A stretch of 64,000 nucleotides of DNA from Roseiarcus sp963749715 (lineage in GTDB: Bacteria > Pseudomonadota > Alphaproteobacteria > Rhizobiales > Beijerinckiaceae), in assembly GCA_963749715.1 (NCBI GenBank), contig CAVVNR010000011.1:120891-184890 (forward strand), read 5' to 3'. This document shows, one piece after another, positions 8,085 through 16,933 of the stretch. Below the pieces are notes generated by a model, which ran no database searches, was not told the origin of the DNA, and saw nothing but the letters and a program-made list of their open reading frames with translations. Positions within the stretch are counted from its first letter, which is position 1. The number at the start of each line of letters is the position of its first letter. The position numbers and the translations under genes are program-made.

Positions 8085-8987
8085 ATGCTCATGCGCGTAT
8101 TCGTCACCGGCGCGACCGGATTCATCGGCTCGGCCCTGGTCAAGGAACTGATCGCGGCGGGCCATCAGGTCATCGGCGTCTCCCGTTCGGACGAAAAGGC
8201 GCGGGCGCTCGCCGCCGCCGGCGCCGAGGTCTATCGCGGATCGATTGACGACCCTGACAGCCTCAAGGACGGCGCCGCGCGCTCCGACGCCGTCGTCCAC
8301 CTCGCGTTCAACCACGATTTCTCGAAGTTCATGGCGAATTGCGAAACCGACCGGCGGGTCATCACGACGCTCGGCTCGGTCCTCGCCGGCTCCGGCAGGC
8401 CGCTGATCGTGACCTCCGGGACCGCGATCGCCAAGGTCGCGCCCGGCGAGCTCGCGAGGGAGGACGCGCCGGGGGTCAGCTCCAGCGACTTCCCCCGCGC
8501 CCATTCGGAAGAGGCGGCCGCCGATGTTGCCGCGGACGGGGTCAACGTCTCGGTCGTGCGGTTGCCCCAGGTGCATGACCCGGAGCGGCAGGGCCTGATC
8601 AGCCCGTGGATCATGACCGCCCTGGAAAAGCGCGTGTTCGCCTATGTCGGAGACGGGCGTAACCGATGGCCCGCCGCGCACGTCACCGACGTCGCTCGGC
8701 TTTACCGGCTCGCGGTCGAAAAGGCGGAATCGGGCGCGGTCTATAACGCCGTTGCCGAGGAAGGCGTCGCGGCGCGCGAGATCGCCGAGGCCATTGGCCG
8801 GCGTCTGAAGCTTCCGGTCAAATCGATCGGGCCAGACGAGGCGCCGGCCTATTTCGGCTGGCTCGCACATTTGGCGGCGCGCGACATGCCCGCTTCGAGC
8901 GCGCAGACGCGGAAGAAGCTGGGATGGGAGCCGACCGGCCCCGGGCTGATCGCCGATCTCGAACAATTGCGCGTCCCCGGTAGCTGA
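8085..8987 (+). CDS. NAD-dependent epimerase/dehydratase family protein (copy 2)
   Basis: This 300-residue paralogue lies 48 bases after copy 1 and is similar along its length (M-R-V-F-V-T-G-A-T-G-F-I-G at the start; WPAAHVTDVARLYRLAVEK in the C-terminal half; a final GWEPTGPGLIADLE matching NWRPRQAGLLADME in copy 1). The ATG at 8085 is followed two codons later by another ATG (8091), so the exact start is uncertain by six bases. It is a Rossmann-fold extended SDR. The tandem pair reflects an old gene duplication, and both genes probably share one transcript. Confidence 0.87.
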   Translation: MLMRVFVTGATGFIGSALVKELIAAGHQVIGVSRSDEKARALAAAGAEVYRGSIDDPDSLKDGAARSDAVVHLAFNHDFSKFMANCETDRRVITTLGSVLAGSGRPLIVTSGTAIAKVAPGELAREDAPGVSSSDFPRAHSEEAAADVAADGVNVSVVRLPQVHDPERQGLISPWIMTALEKRVFAYVGDGRNRWPAAHVTDVARLYRLAVEKAESGAVYNAVAEEGVAAREIAEAIGRRLKLPVKSIGPDEAPAYFGWLAHLAARDMPASSAQTRKKLGWEPTGPGLIADLEQLRVPGS

Positions 8988-9126
8988 AGCGGGCGCTGAC
9001 CCGCGCGCGGCGGTCAGGACGCATCCGCGAAGCCCGTTGCGTGAGCGCGGGCATTCGCTTGCCCTTTCAGACCGCGCGGCGATAATAACCCAGGCGGCGC
9101 CCGCCGGCGCCGCGCTCAAGGTCATC

Positions 9127-10604
9127 ATGCGCTTCGCTTTGCTCGCCGGCGCGCTCGCCGCCGGGCTCATCGCTTCGGTTGCGGCTGCCGCCAATTCCAC
9201 GGTTCTGACCTATCACGGCGCGCCCGATCGCGCCGGCATGTATGTCATGCCCGGCCTCACCTATGAGCGCGCCCGGGGCCTGCATCTCGACGCCTCATTC
9301 AACGCGGCCTATCCCGGCGAGGTCTACGCGCAGCCGCTGCTGTGGCGCGACCCCAAGACCGGCGCCGGCGTGCTGATCGTCGCGACCGAGGAGGACGAAG
9401 TCTACGCGTTCGACGAGAAGACGGGAGCGCAAATCTGGACAAAGACGCTCGGCGAGCCGGCCACGCAGGCGGCGGGATTCCGTTGCGGCGACATCTGGCC
9501 GCTCGGCGTAACCGGCACGCCGGTCATCGATAAGGCGCGCGCGACCCTTTACCTCGACGCCATGGTCATGCGCGACAACCGGCCGCGGCACGAAGTCTAT
9601 GCGCTTTCGCTCGCCGACGGCTCGATCGAGCCCGGCTGGCCGGTCGATGTGGCGACCGCGCTGGGCGGAAGGTTCGATCCGGCCCAGCAATATGAGCGCG
9701 GCGCGCTCGCCCTGTTCGACGGGCGGGTCTTCGTCGCCTATGGCGGCCTTGCTGGCGATTGCGGGATTTATCACGGATTCGTCGTCGGCATTTCGACGGC
9801 TGAGCCGGGCAAAGTCGTGAGCTTCTCGACCCGCGCCCGAGCTGGCGGCATCTGGGCGCAAGGCGGGGTCACCAGCGACGGAAAGTCGCTGTTCGCCGCC
9901 ACCGGCAACACCTTCTTCGTCAAGGAATGGGGCGACGGCGAAGCCGTGTTCCGGTTCGGCCCCGACCTCTCCCGCCCGGTCGCGAGCTCCGACTATTTCG
10001 CCGCGTCGGATTGGCGCGATCTCGACGCCCGTGACCTCGATCTCGGCGGAACCGCGCCGATTCCGATCGACGTCCCGAGCGCCGCGGGTGCGCGCAAGCT
10101 GATCCTCGCCATCGGCAAGGACGGCGACGCCTACCTCATCGACCGCGACCATCTCGGCGGCGTCGGCGGCGAGCTTGCGAGAGCGCATGTGAGCGCGCTC
10201 AAGACCGTCGCGTCGCCCGCGATCTTCAGCGCCGGCGACGCCGTCTTTGCCGCGTTCGAGGAGAACGGCGCGAATTGTCCGACGGGGCGCCGGGGAACGG
10301 GCTCGTCGCGTTGAAGATCCGCGCCGACCCGGCGCCGTCGATCGACACCGCCTGGTGCGGCTCGGTCGCCAGCGTCCACGGCTCGCCGATCGTCACCACC
10401 ACCGACGGTCGCGCGAATCCGATCGTCTTCGCCTTGGGCGCCCATGGCGACAACCGGCTCTACGCGTTCAGGGGCGACACCGGCGAGCTTCTCGCCTCGC
10501 CGCCGGAGCGCATGCTCGGCACCACCAAGTTTCAGACGCTCATCGCCGCCGACGCCAGGCTCTACGTCGCCGCCGGCGGGAGGATCTACGCTTTCACATT
10601 CTGA
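9127..10604 (+). pseudogene. secreted beta-propeller (PQQ-repeat-like) protein, split by a frameshift
   Basis: The gene starts at the ATG at 9127 with a signal peptide (MRFALLAGALAAGLIASVAAAA). Repeated propeller-blade pieces follow: VLIVATEEDEVYAFDEKTG, GTPVIDKARATLYLDAM, VYALSLADGS, GVTSDGKSLFAATGN, LILAIGKDGDAYLID. The frame is lost near 10275-10281. The remaining blades (NGLVALKIRADP, NRLYAFRGDTGELL, LYVAAGGRIYAFTF) continue in another frame to 10604. One missing base after the Cys-Pro codons (N-C-P then D-G-A-P-G-N-G-L) restores a protein of about 492 residues. These look like PQQ-type or outer-membrane-assembly-like eight-bladed propellers in the periplasm. No quinoprotein catalytic residues were recognised, so a binding or scaffold role is as likely as dehydrogenase activity. 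Confidence 0.8.
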
Positions 10605-10754
10605 GCGTCCATACGTGTTTGCCGAGAGCGATCGAGGGGAGTTGGGCGCTGCGTTAACGTTGCGGCATGGCGGGCTTCGCCTCCACGCTGGTTTTGTGCC
10701 ATAAGCCACTATCGATGGGGCGGGTGCGCGGCGTGCGAACAAGGAGGAAGAGCC

Positions 10755-11204
10755 ATGGTTCGATCGAGTTTGGTCAAGAGCGTCTGCGTGGCGATAGCTC
10801 TATCCGGATTCAGCGCGCCGCCCGCCGGCGCCATCGAGATGATGCAGGGCTCTGATCCGGCCGCGGGTCTGAACGACGGGCTGATCTCGAAAGTGGTCGT
10901 TTATCACCGCGGGGCGACCTATCGAGGGCCGCACGGCGGCGTCTATCATCGCGGCGGGGTCTACGGTCGCCCCGGCTACGGCTACCGCGGCGGGGTCTAC
11001 CGCGGCGGCGCCTATCGCTATGGCGGATGGGCGCGGCCCGGCTGGTATCACTGGGGCCCGGGTGGCGCGATCGCCGCCGGCGCTGCGATCGGCGTTCTCG
11101 CCGCGGGCGCGGCCGTCGCCTACGCGGGCGCGGCGCCGGGGCCGGGCCTGTGCTGGTACTACACCGATCCCGGCTACCGGCAGGGGTTCTGGGACGCCTG
11201 CTAA
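10755..11204 (+). CDS. secreted Tyr/Gly-rich protein, paralogue of the 3367-3918 product
   Basis: This 149-residue protein follows a very strong ribosome site (AAGGAGGAAG). A signal peptide ends at PPAGA and is followed by AIEMMQGSDPAAGLNDG, matching the corresponding stretch of the protein at 3367-3918. The centre (residues 48-100) is made of Tyr/Arg/Gly segments such as YHRGGVYGRPGYGY and has no His/Asn repeat. The C-terminal module GGAIAAGAAIG ... GLCWYYTD ... GFWDAC is nearly identical to that of the paralogue, including both Cys. The two thus share ends and differ completely in the middle. Function unknown; the compartment is periplasm or outer surface. Confidence 0.85.
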   Translation: MVRSSLVKSVCVAIALSGFSAPPAGAIEMMQGSDPAAGLNDGLISKVVVYHRGATYRGPHGGVYHRGGVYGRPGYGYRGGVYRGGAYRYGGWARPGWYHWGPGGAIAAGAAIGVLAAGAAVAYAGAAPGPGLCWYYTDPGYRQGFWDAC

Positions 11205-11439
11205 TACGAAGGGCGCCAGTATCCAGGGGCGCGCGGCCGCCTACCCGTAAATCGCGGCCGGCCCCCCCGTCGGGCGTCGAAGGCGAGTTCTGTGAGGCGC
11301 GTCACAGACAAGATGTCGCCAATGCCCAAAATTCTTGTGGGGCCGCCAGACTTTGAACGGGACGCCCCCTGGGACGTCGCTGTCAAAGTCGATTGACCGC
11401 GGTCGCTTATTGTTGTCGCAAATTTTTACGGAGGAAACA

Positions 11440-12156
11440 ATGCCAAAGCTTGCTGTCATCAACGAATCAACGGCGATCGCGGACGCCGATGTTCAGAAAA
11501 TGCTGCCGGCATTCACCCAACAGTGGAACAAAGACCTCTTGCCGGTGTGGGGCGTCGACCCAGCGACCTTCACGTTCGTTCCCAAATCCAAGAAGCCTGC
11601 CTCCGGGACCTGGTGGGTGGTGTTCCTCGACAACAGCGATCAGGCGGATGCGCTTGCCTATCATGATCTGACCAATGAGGGCTTGCCGATCTCGAAGGTG
11701 TTCGTCAAAACGATCCTGTCGGCTAACGAGAGCGTCAGCGTGGGCGCCACCCATGAACTCTGCGAGATGGCCGTCGATCCCTGGCTCAACAGCGCCTACC
11801 AGGATCCGCAAGGGACTTTTTGGGCGGGCGAGGTCGCCGACCCGGTCGAGGACGATCAATACGGTTACAAAATCGGCGCCATTCTGGTCAGCGACTTCGT
11901 AACCCCGAATTGGTTTGCCCACCAGCACGCGACAAAGGGAATCGATCTGAAGGGACACGCCAATGCGGCGTTCGAGGTCCTGAGCGGCGGCTATGCCCAG
12001 AAGTTCGACACGCAATCCGGTTGGGTGCAGGTGACCGGCGCGCTCGCGGCGAAAAGCGCGCGGGCGCACGCGCCTAAAGGCTCACGCCGCGAAAGGCGCC
12101 TGCGGCAGGGGAAGAATTGGGTGAAAAGCAACGTAACTTGGCCTCACAAGAAGTAA
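11440..12156 (+). CDS. uncharacterised protein with HELCE...DP motif
   Basis: The protein is 238 residues. The start at 11440 is supported by GGAGGAAACA directly upstream. I do not recognise a named family. Visible features are a conserved-looking core with His105-Glu-Leu-Cys-Glu109...Asp113-Pro, then Glu131-Val-Ala-Asp-Pro and several acidic residues, which resembles the zinc-binding HExxE...DP layout of some zincin-like proteins. There is no signal peptide. The C-terminal 40 residues are strongly basic (HAPKGSRRERRLRQGK), suggesting nucleic-acid or envelope contact. No catalytic activity can be claimed. The preceding 235 bases contain no gene. Confidence 0.7.
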   Translation: MPKLAVINESTAIADADVQKMLPAFTQQWNKDLLPVWGVDPATFTFVPKSKKPASGTWWVVFLDNSDQADALAYHDLTNEGLPISKVFVKTILSANESVSVGATHELCEMAVDPWLNSAYQDPQGTFWAGEVADPVEDDQYGYKIGAILVSDFVTPNWFAHQHATKGIDLKGHANAAFEVLSGGYAQKFDTQSGWVQVTGALAAKSARAHAPKGSRRERRLRQGKNWVKSNVTWPHKK

Positions 12157-12691
12157 GCAAGGCTTCGGGCCAAAACGCTCGATAAGCCTGCGGCCATGTT
12201 GATCGTCTGAGGCTTGAGAACGCGGGCTTGATTGAGCCTTCCCGCCGCGCGCCCCGCTCAGGGGGTCGCGCGGCGATGTCAGCTCTCGCTGCCGAACTTT
12301 TTTCGACACTTCCTTTCCGATTATCAGAATGCGTGCTATGGTGCCTCCTTTCGGCGATGAGGCCGGACCGCGGACGGGAGAATGATCATCGTGAGCGAGA
12401 TGGGATCCGCATCGCCGGGAGTCGCGCGACATGGTGGACGGAGGCGGCAAAAGAAAAAATGCCTGGAGGGGTCAGCGCAAGCCCTTGGAAAGGCTTGATT
12501 CCGGGAAGGGAATCCAAGGAAATCCAAACCTTTTTCTTTGATCGATCTTGGCTGGATTTTGCTGGATTTGGCTAGATTTGGATCCGGTTTGGGGTTCGCT
12601 TGGGTCGACCGGCGCGCGTCGCCCCGCCGCCTTGCCAAACCCCGCCGATTGCCGCCAAGATTGCCTCCGCCTGCCCTAAAATGAGCCCGCA
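12157..12691. other. gene-free region of 535 bases
   Basis: No coding frame with recognisable content was found on either strand. The last 150 bases are less GC-rich than the surroundings and contain the four 10-bp repeats at 12548-12587. The isovaleryl-CoA dehydrogenase promoter presumably lies here, but no clear -35/-10 pair stands out. Confidence 0.5.
12548..12587. repeat. four tandem 10-bp units (TTGGCTGGAT type)
   Basis: Four units of exactly 10 bases follow each other: TTGGCTGGAT, TTTGCTGGAT, TTGGCTAGAT, TTGGATCCGG. The 10-bp period places each copy on the same face of the helix, which could suit cooperative protein binding upstream of the acyl-CoA dehydrogenase gene. It may also be simple slippage. 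Confidence 0.6.
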
Positions 12692-13864
12692 ATGATCCCC
12701 AACGCGCCCCGTCCGTTCGACTTTGACCTCGGCGAGAGCGCCGCGATGATCCGCGACAGCGCCCGGACTTTCGCCGAGAAGGAAATCGCCCCGCGCGCCG
12801 CGGCGATCGACCGCGAAAACCTGTTTCCCCGCGACCTCTGGCCCAAGATGGGAGCGCTCGGCCTGCACGGGATCACCGCGCCGGAGGAATATGGCGGGCT
12901 CGCCTTGGGCTACCTCGAGCATTGCGTGGCGATGGAGGAAGTGTCGCGCGCGAGCGGTTCGGTTGGCCTCTCGTATGGCGCGCATTCCAACTTGTGCGTC
13001 AACCAGATCGTGCGCAACGGCGACGAGCGCCAGAAGGCGCGCTATCTGCCGAAGCTGATCTCGGGCGAGCATATCGGCGCGCTCGCGATGTCGGAGCCGA
13101 ACGCCGGCTCCGACGTCGTGTCGATGACGACGCGGGCGACCCGCAAGGGCGACCGCTACGTCATCAATGGCGCGAAGATGTGGATCACCAACGGCCCGCT
13201 CGCCGAGACCCTTGTCGTCTACGCCAAGACCGATCCCGCGGCGAACGCGCGCGGCATCACCGCCTTCATTGTCGAGCGCGGCATGAAGGGGTTCACGCAA
13301 GGGGCGAAGCTCGACAAACTGGGCATGCGCGGCTCCGACACTTGCGAACTCGTCTTCGCCGATTGCGAGGCGCCGGAGGAGAACGTGCTGGGCGGGGTCG
13401 GCAAGGGCGTCAATGTGCTGATGAGCGGCCTCGACTACGAGCGCGTGGTGCTGTCGGCGGGGCCGCTCGGCCTCATGCAGGCCGCGCTCGACGTCGTTCT
13501 GCCTTATGTCCACCAACGCAAGCAGTTCGGCCAGCCGATCGGGACCTTCCAATTGGTGCAGGGGAAGCTCGCCGACATGTATGTGGGGATGAATGCGGCG
13601 AAGGCTTACGTCTACGCCGTCGCCAAGGCTTGCGACCATGGGCGAACGACGCGCGAGGACGCGGCTGGCGCGATCCTCTACGCCGCCGAGCGCGCGACCC
13701 AGGTCGCGCTCGACGCGATCCAGATTCTGGGCGGAAACGGCTACACCAACGACTATCCGCTCGGGCGCCTCTTGCGCGACGCCAAGCTCTACGAGATCGG
13801 CGCGGGCACAAGCGAGATCAGGCGGATGCTGATCGGGCGCGAGCTTTACGAGAAGAGCGCGTGA
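12692..13864 (+). CDS. ivd: isovaleryl-CoA dehydrogenase
   Basis: This 390-residue acyl-CoA dehydrogenase oxidises isovaleryl-CoA to 3-methylcrotonyl-CoA in leucine breakdown, passing electrons to ETF through FAD. The IVD-type hallmarks are SYGAHSNLCVNQI (residues 94-106), AMSEPNAGSD (132-141), WITNGP and, in particular, the catalytic Glu250 in GLDYERVVL. Most other acyl-CoA dehydrogenases carry this base about 120 residues later. The C-terminal QILGGNGYTNDYP and IGAGTSEIRR motifs are standard. No methylcrotonyl-CoA carboxylase genes are in the window, so the rest of the pathway lies elsewhere. Confidence 0.92.
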   Translation: MIPNAPRPFDFDLGESAAMIRDSARTFAEKEIAPRAAAIDRENLFPRDLWPKMGALGLHGITAPEEYGGLALGYLEHCVAMEEVSRASGSVGLSYGAHSNLCVNQIVRNGDERQKARYLPKLISGEHIGALAMSEPNAGSDVVSMTTRATRKGDRYVINGAKMWITNGPLAETLVVYAKTDPAANARGITAFIVERGMKGFTQGAKLDKLGMRGSDTCELVFADCEAPEENVLGGVGKGVNVLMSGLDYERVVLSAGPLGLMQAALDVVLPYVHQRKQFGQPIGTFQLVQGKLADMYVGMNAAKAYVYAVAKACDHGRTTREDAAGAILYAAERATQVALDAIQILGGNGYTNDYPLGRLLRDAKLYEIGAGTSEIRRMLIGRELYEKSA

Positions 13865-13880
13865 GGGGCGGACGGGCGCG

Positions 13881-14696
13881 TCAAAAATTCCGCCACACCG
13901 CGAGCGCCGCGCCGTGCTCGCTGTTGGTCTTGACCGTCCACACCGTTGAGAACATGCCGATCTGCAGCGACCATTTGTTGTCAAGCGCATAGACGAGGCT
14001 CGCCTCGACCGTCGACGAGCGCCACGCAGGGAAGGTCGGGTCGGTGGTGTTCATCGACACCGTCGTGAAATCCTGCAGCATCAGCATGAGCTTGGGGGTG
14101 AACTTGAAGCCGACGGTCAGGTCCCCGTGCCACTCATCCGGCGGACCATCGGTGCGCAGGCGATATGCGAGCTCGGCGTCTATGAAGCCGGGCGTCGAAC
14201 CGACCTTGAAGTTGCCGCCCGCGTTGAAGCGCGCCTCGCCCGCCCAGCCGGTGTTCCCCTCCTGGGCAGGGGCTTTCGGATCGTAGGCGCCGGGTATGAA
14301 TGCGGTGGCCTCGCCCGAGAACACCCACTCGCCGGTCGACCAGAGTTTCGCCCTCAAGCCCACGTCCGAATAGTCGAGGCCGTTATAGGTGTCCGGCGTC
14401 GGCTCCCCAAGCGCGTAATGTTCGAATGCCGTCTGGCCAAAAGCGGTCAGCGAATCTGTCAGGCCGTATTGAACATAGGTCTGCGCGTCGAAGCGGCTCT
14501 GGTTGACCGGAGGATTGCCGCCCCACGGCGGACCGAAGCCCGACCAGCCGTATAGCGTTTCGATCAATTGCCCGCTTCCCTGCGGCAGCGTCCAGGCCCC
14601 GCCGAAGGCAACCACCGGCGCGCCGACGGCGAGCGCGAGCGCGCTTGCGGCGACCCAAGAACGCCAAAGCCTCGAGCCGGCGCGGGTCAAGAACAT
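13881..14696 (-). CDS. outer-membrane beta-barrel protein, transporter-like
   Basis: The protein is 271 residues from the ATG at 14696, chosen over an in-frame TTG at 14705 because the GGGGGG stretch before 14696 acts as the ribosome site. A signal peptide (RSWVAASALALAVGAPVVAFG) is followed by alternating amphipathic strands with frequent aromatic ends (FDAQTYVQYGLTDSL, WVFSGEATAFIPG, HGDLTVGFKFTP), ending in Phe, as expected of an outer-membrane barrel. No specific family is recognised. Proteins of this type are often annotated as OMP beta-barrel or phenol-degradation MetA-like transporters. Confidence 0.75.
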   Translation of the reverse strand: MFLTRAGSRLWRSWVAASALALAVGAPVVAFGGAWTLPQGSGQLIETLYGWSGFGPPWGGNPPVNQSRFDAQTYVQYGLTDSLTAFGQTAFEHYALGEPTPDTYNGLDYSDVGLRAKLWSTGEWVFSGEATAFIPGAYDPKAPAQEGNTGWAGEARFNAGGNFKVGSTPGFIDAELAYRLRTDGPPDEWHGDLTVGFKFTPKLMLMLQDFTTVSMNTTDPTFPAWRSSTVEASLVYALDNKWSLQIGMFSTVWTVKTNSEHGAALAVWRNF

Positions 14697-14916
14697 GCCC
14701 CCCAACGCAACCAGCGCTCATCCTCGATGGCGCGCTTCTTTCATTGGAGCAAGCGGACGCAACGCCATCGAGGCGATCTTCAAAGGAAGCGCCGGCGCTA
14801 CCGTTCCGTCAAGCGCGAATCGACGCCGTCAACCGAAAAAACGCAATACACGGAGAGGGTTGTGCGGCGTTTTGCTTGAACTAATATGGTCTGGCTTGGT
14901 TTAAGTCAGCTGATGG

Positions 14917-16248
14917 CTAGTGAAGCTTGACCCTAGGCTCCGCCCGTCGGGAGAGGCCGCGCGCGAGCGTGCCGAGCGCGGTCTTCGTCACTCCGTGCAG
15001 CGCCCGCTCGTGCATTTTGTAGAGCGACCGGTACGCCCATCTCGCCAGCACCCCTTCGATGAACAGATTGCCGCCGAGCGCGAGGTTCATGAGATTGCCG
15101 ATCGCGCCCATGCGGCCGAACGACACCAGCGAGCCGAAGTCGCGATAGACGAACGGCTCGATCGGCAGTCCCGCGAGCCGCCGCTTGAGTTGCCGCGCGA
15201 GATGCGACGCCTCCTGATGGGCCGCCTGGGCGCGGGGCGGGACCGGCGCGTCGAAGCCCGCACGGGGGACGGCGGCGCAATCGCCGATGGCGAAAATGTC
15301 GGGGTCGCGCGTCACCTTCAGCGTCGCGTCGGTCACGAGCTGATTGGCGCGGTTGACCTCGAGTCCGTCGAGGCGGGCGAGAACGTCCGGCCCCTTCACT
15401 CCGGCGGCCCAGACGGTGAGCTCCGCCGCGATGAATTCGCCGCTCGCCAGCTCTATCCCGTCCGCGCGCACTGCGGAGACCCGCGCGTTGGTCCGCACCT
15501 CGACGCCCATTTTGGTCAGGATCGCGAGCGTCGCGACCGAGATCCGCTCGGGCAGCCCGGGCAGAATCCGCGGAGCGCCCTCGACCAGGATGATGCGAAT
15601 GTCCCGGTCCGGATCGACCTGGTCAAGGCCGTAGGCCACCATCTCGCGCGCGCTCTGATAGAGTTCGGCGGCGAGCTCGGTGCCGGTCGCGCCGGCGCCG
15701 ATGACGGCGACATGCAACTGGCCGGGATGTATCGGCTCGGTCTGCGCCTGGGCTCTCAAACCGGCGTTGACCAGTCGATGGTGGAACCGCACCGCCTGTT
15801 CCGCGGTCTCGAGCGGAACCGCGAATTCGGCCGCTCCGGGAGTGCCGAAATCGTTGGTGACGCTGCCGACGGCGATGACCAGCGTGTCGTAGGGAATGCT
15901 GCGGGGAGCCGCGATCTCGCGGCCCTCCTCATCATAAGTCGCGCCGACGCTGATCGACTTGGCGGCTCGATCGAGCCCGATCATTTCGCCGTAATGATAG
16001 CGAAAATGGCGCCAATGCGCTTGCGCGAGATAGTTGAGCTGGTGCTCGGAGGGATCCATGCTGCCCGCGGCGACAACATGCAGCAGCGGCTTCCACAAAT
16101 GCGTGCGGCTCCGCTCGATCAGGGCGATTTCGGCCAGGCCCCGCCTGCCGAGGCGATCGCCGAGACGGGTGACCAGCTCGAGCCCCGCCGCTCCGCCGCC
16201 CACCACAACGATTCGATGCGGCGAATTGTCGCTGTTCCGCGGCGCCAT
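14917..16248 (-). CDS. ndh: type II NADH dehydrogenase (NDH-2)
   Basis: This 443-residue flavoprotein oxidises NADH and reduces quinone at the inner face of the membrane without pumping protons. The ATG at 16248 gives the expected start a few residues before the first dinucleotide fold (VVVGGGAAGLEL, FAD). Also present: the LWKPLLHVVAAGS motif typical of NDH-2, a second fold (VAVIGAGATGTELAAEL, NADH), AAGVKGPDVLARL, and FAIGDCAA for FAD contact. An amphipathic C-terminus (NLFIEGVLARWAYRSLYKMHE) provides membrane attachment. The frame is open upstream to 16947, but that part has no matching content. Confidence 0.92.
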   Translation of the reverse strand: MAPRNSDNSPHRIVVVGGGAAGLELVTRLGDRLGRRGLAEIALIERSRTHLWKPLLHVVAAGSMDPSEHQLNYLAQAHWRHFRYHYGEMIGLDRAAKSISVGATYDEEGREIAAPRSIPYDTLVIAVGSVTNDFGTPGAAEFAVPLETAEQAVRFHHRLVNAGLRAQAQTEPIHPGQLHVAVIGAGATGTELAAELYQSAREMVAYGLDQVDPDRDIRIILVEGAPRILPGLPERISVATLAILTKMGVEVRTNARVSAVRADGIELASGEFIAAELTVWAAGVKGPDVLARLDGLEVNRANQLVTDATLKVTRDPDIFAIGDCAAVPRAGFDAPVPPRAQAAHQEASHLARQLKRRLAGLPIEPFVYRDFGSLVSFGRMGAIGNLMNLALGGNLFIEGVLARWAYRSLYKMHERALHGVTKTALGTLARGLSRRAEPRVKLH

Positions 16249-16435
16249 GCAATCCGAAACCCTCTTCGCGCTATGCTCCCGCGCGTTCGAAAGGCGAGTT
16301 CGCCCCAAAAATCTCGATGCGCAATGCCTAGCACGCGTGCTTGACGAAGCCCAATCGGCCGAAATGCCGGAGCCAATTCGCGGCAGGCGGGGTATACTCG
16401 GGTCGGCCAGCCCGCTGTTCGAGAGGAGTTCGATC

Positions 16436-16735
16436 ATGAGCGACATCGAAGAGGCTATCCGCAGACGAGCCTTTGAGCTTTGGGAGCATGCCGGCAGGCC
16501 GGAGGGGAGAAGCGACGAATTTTGGCATGCCGCGCGGGTGGAGCTCGGCGCCAAGGAGACGATTGAGGAGAGGATCGACGCTCTCGGTCCCCCGATCGAG
16601 GAGCCGCCGGTCATCGCGGCGCGGCACGGCGCCCCGGTCGGGTTGCCGGGGGAGCGCATCATCGAGCAGGGAGTGATCGACGACGGGATCGAGAATCTGC
16701 TGATTCCCACCCCTCCGAGAAGAGTCGACGATTGA
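16436..16735 (+). CDS. DUF2934-family small protein
   Basis: This 99-residue protein is encoded from the ATG at 16436 behind GAGAGGAG. Residues 5-35 (IRRRAFELWEHAGRPEG with DEFWHAA) are the DUF2934 signature, a short helical module widespread in Rhizobiales and often linked to stress or envelope genes. The function is unknown. The C-terminal part is acidic and rich in Pro and Ile, without a known fold. It is divergent from ndh over a 187-base spacer. Confidence 0.85.
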   Translation: MSDIEEAIRRRAFELWEHAGRPEGRSDEFWHAARVELGAKETIEERIDALGPPIEEPPVIAARHGAPVGLPGERIIEQGVIDDGIENLLIPTPPRRVDD

Positions 16736-16933
16736 AAGAGGCCGCCTATTGAATGGGCTATGGTAAACGTTTCGATAAATCGGATTCGCGTTAAGACCCA
16801 AAATATGACAGAAAGGGTCCCAGTTCGTTCACAAGAAAAAACATTTTTCGAATTTATGTTCATGATTCGTGTTCGCGCTATTGGCGTGCTCGAGAGCGCA
16901 AAGCCCATGCCTGTGTGGGTGGGAGAGAATGTT

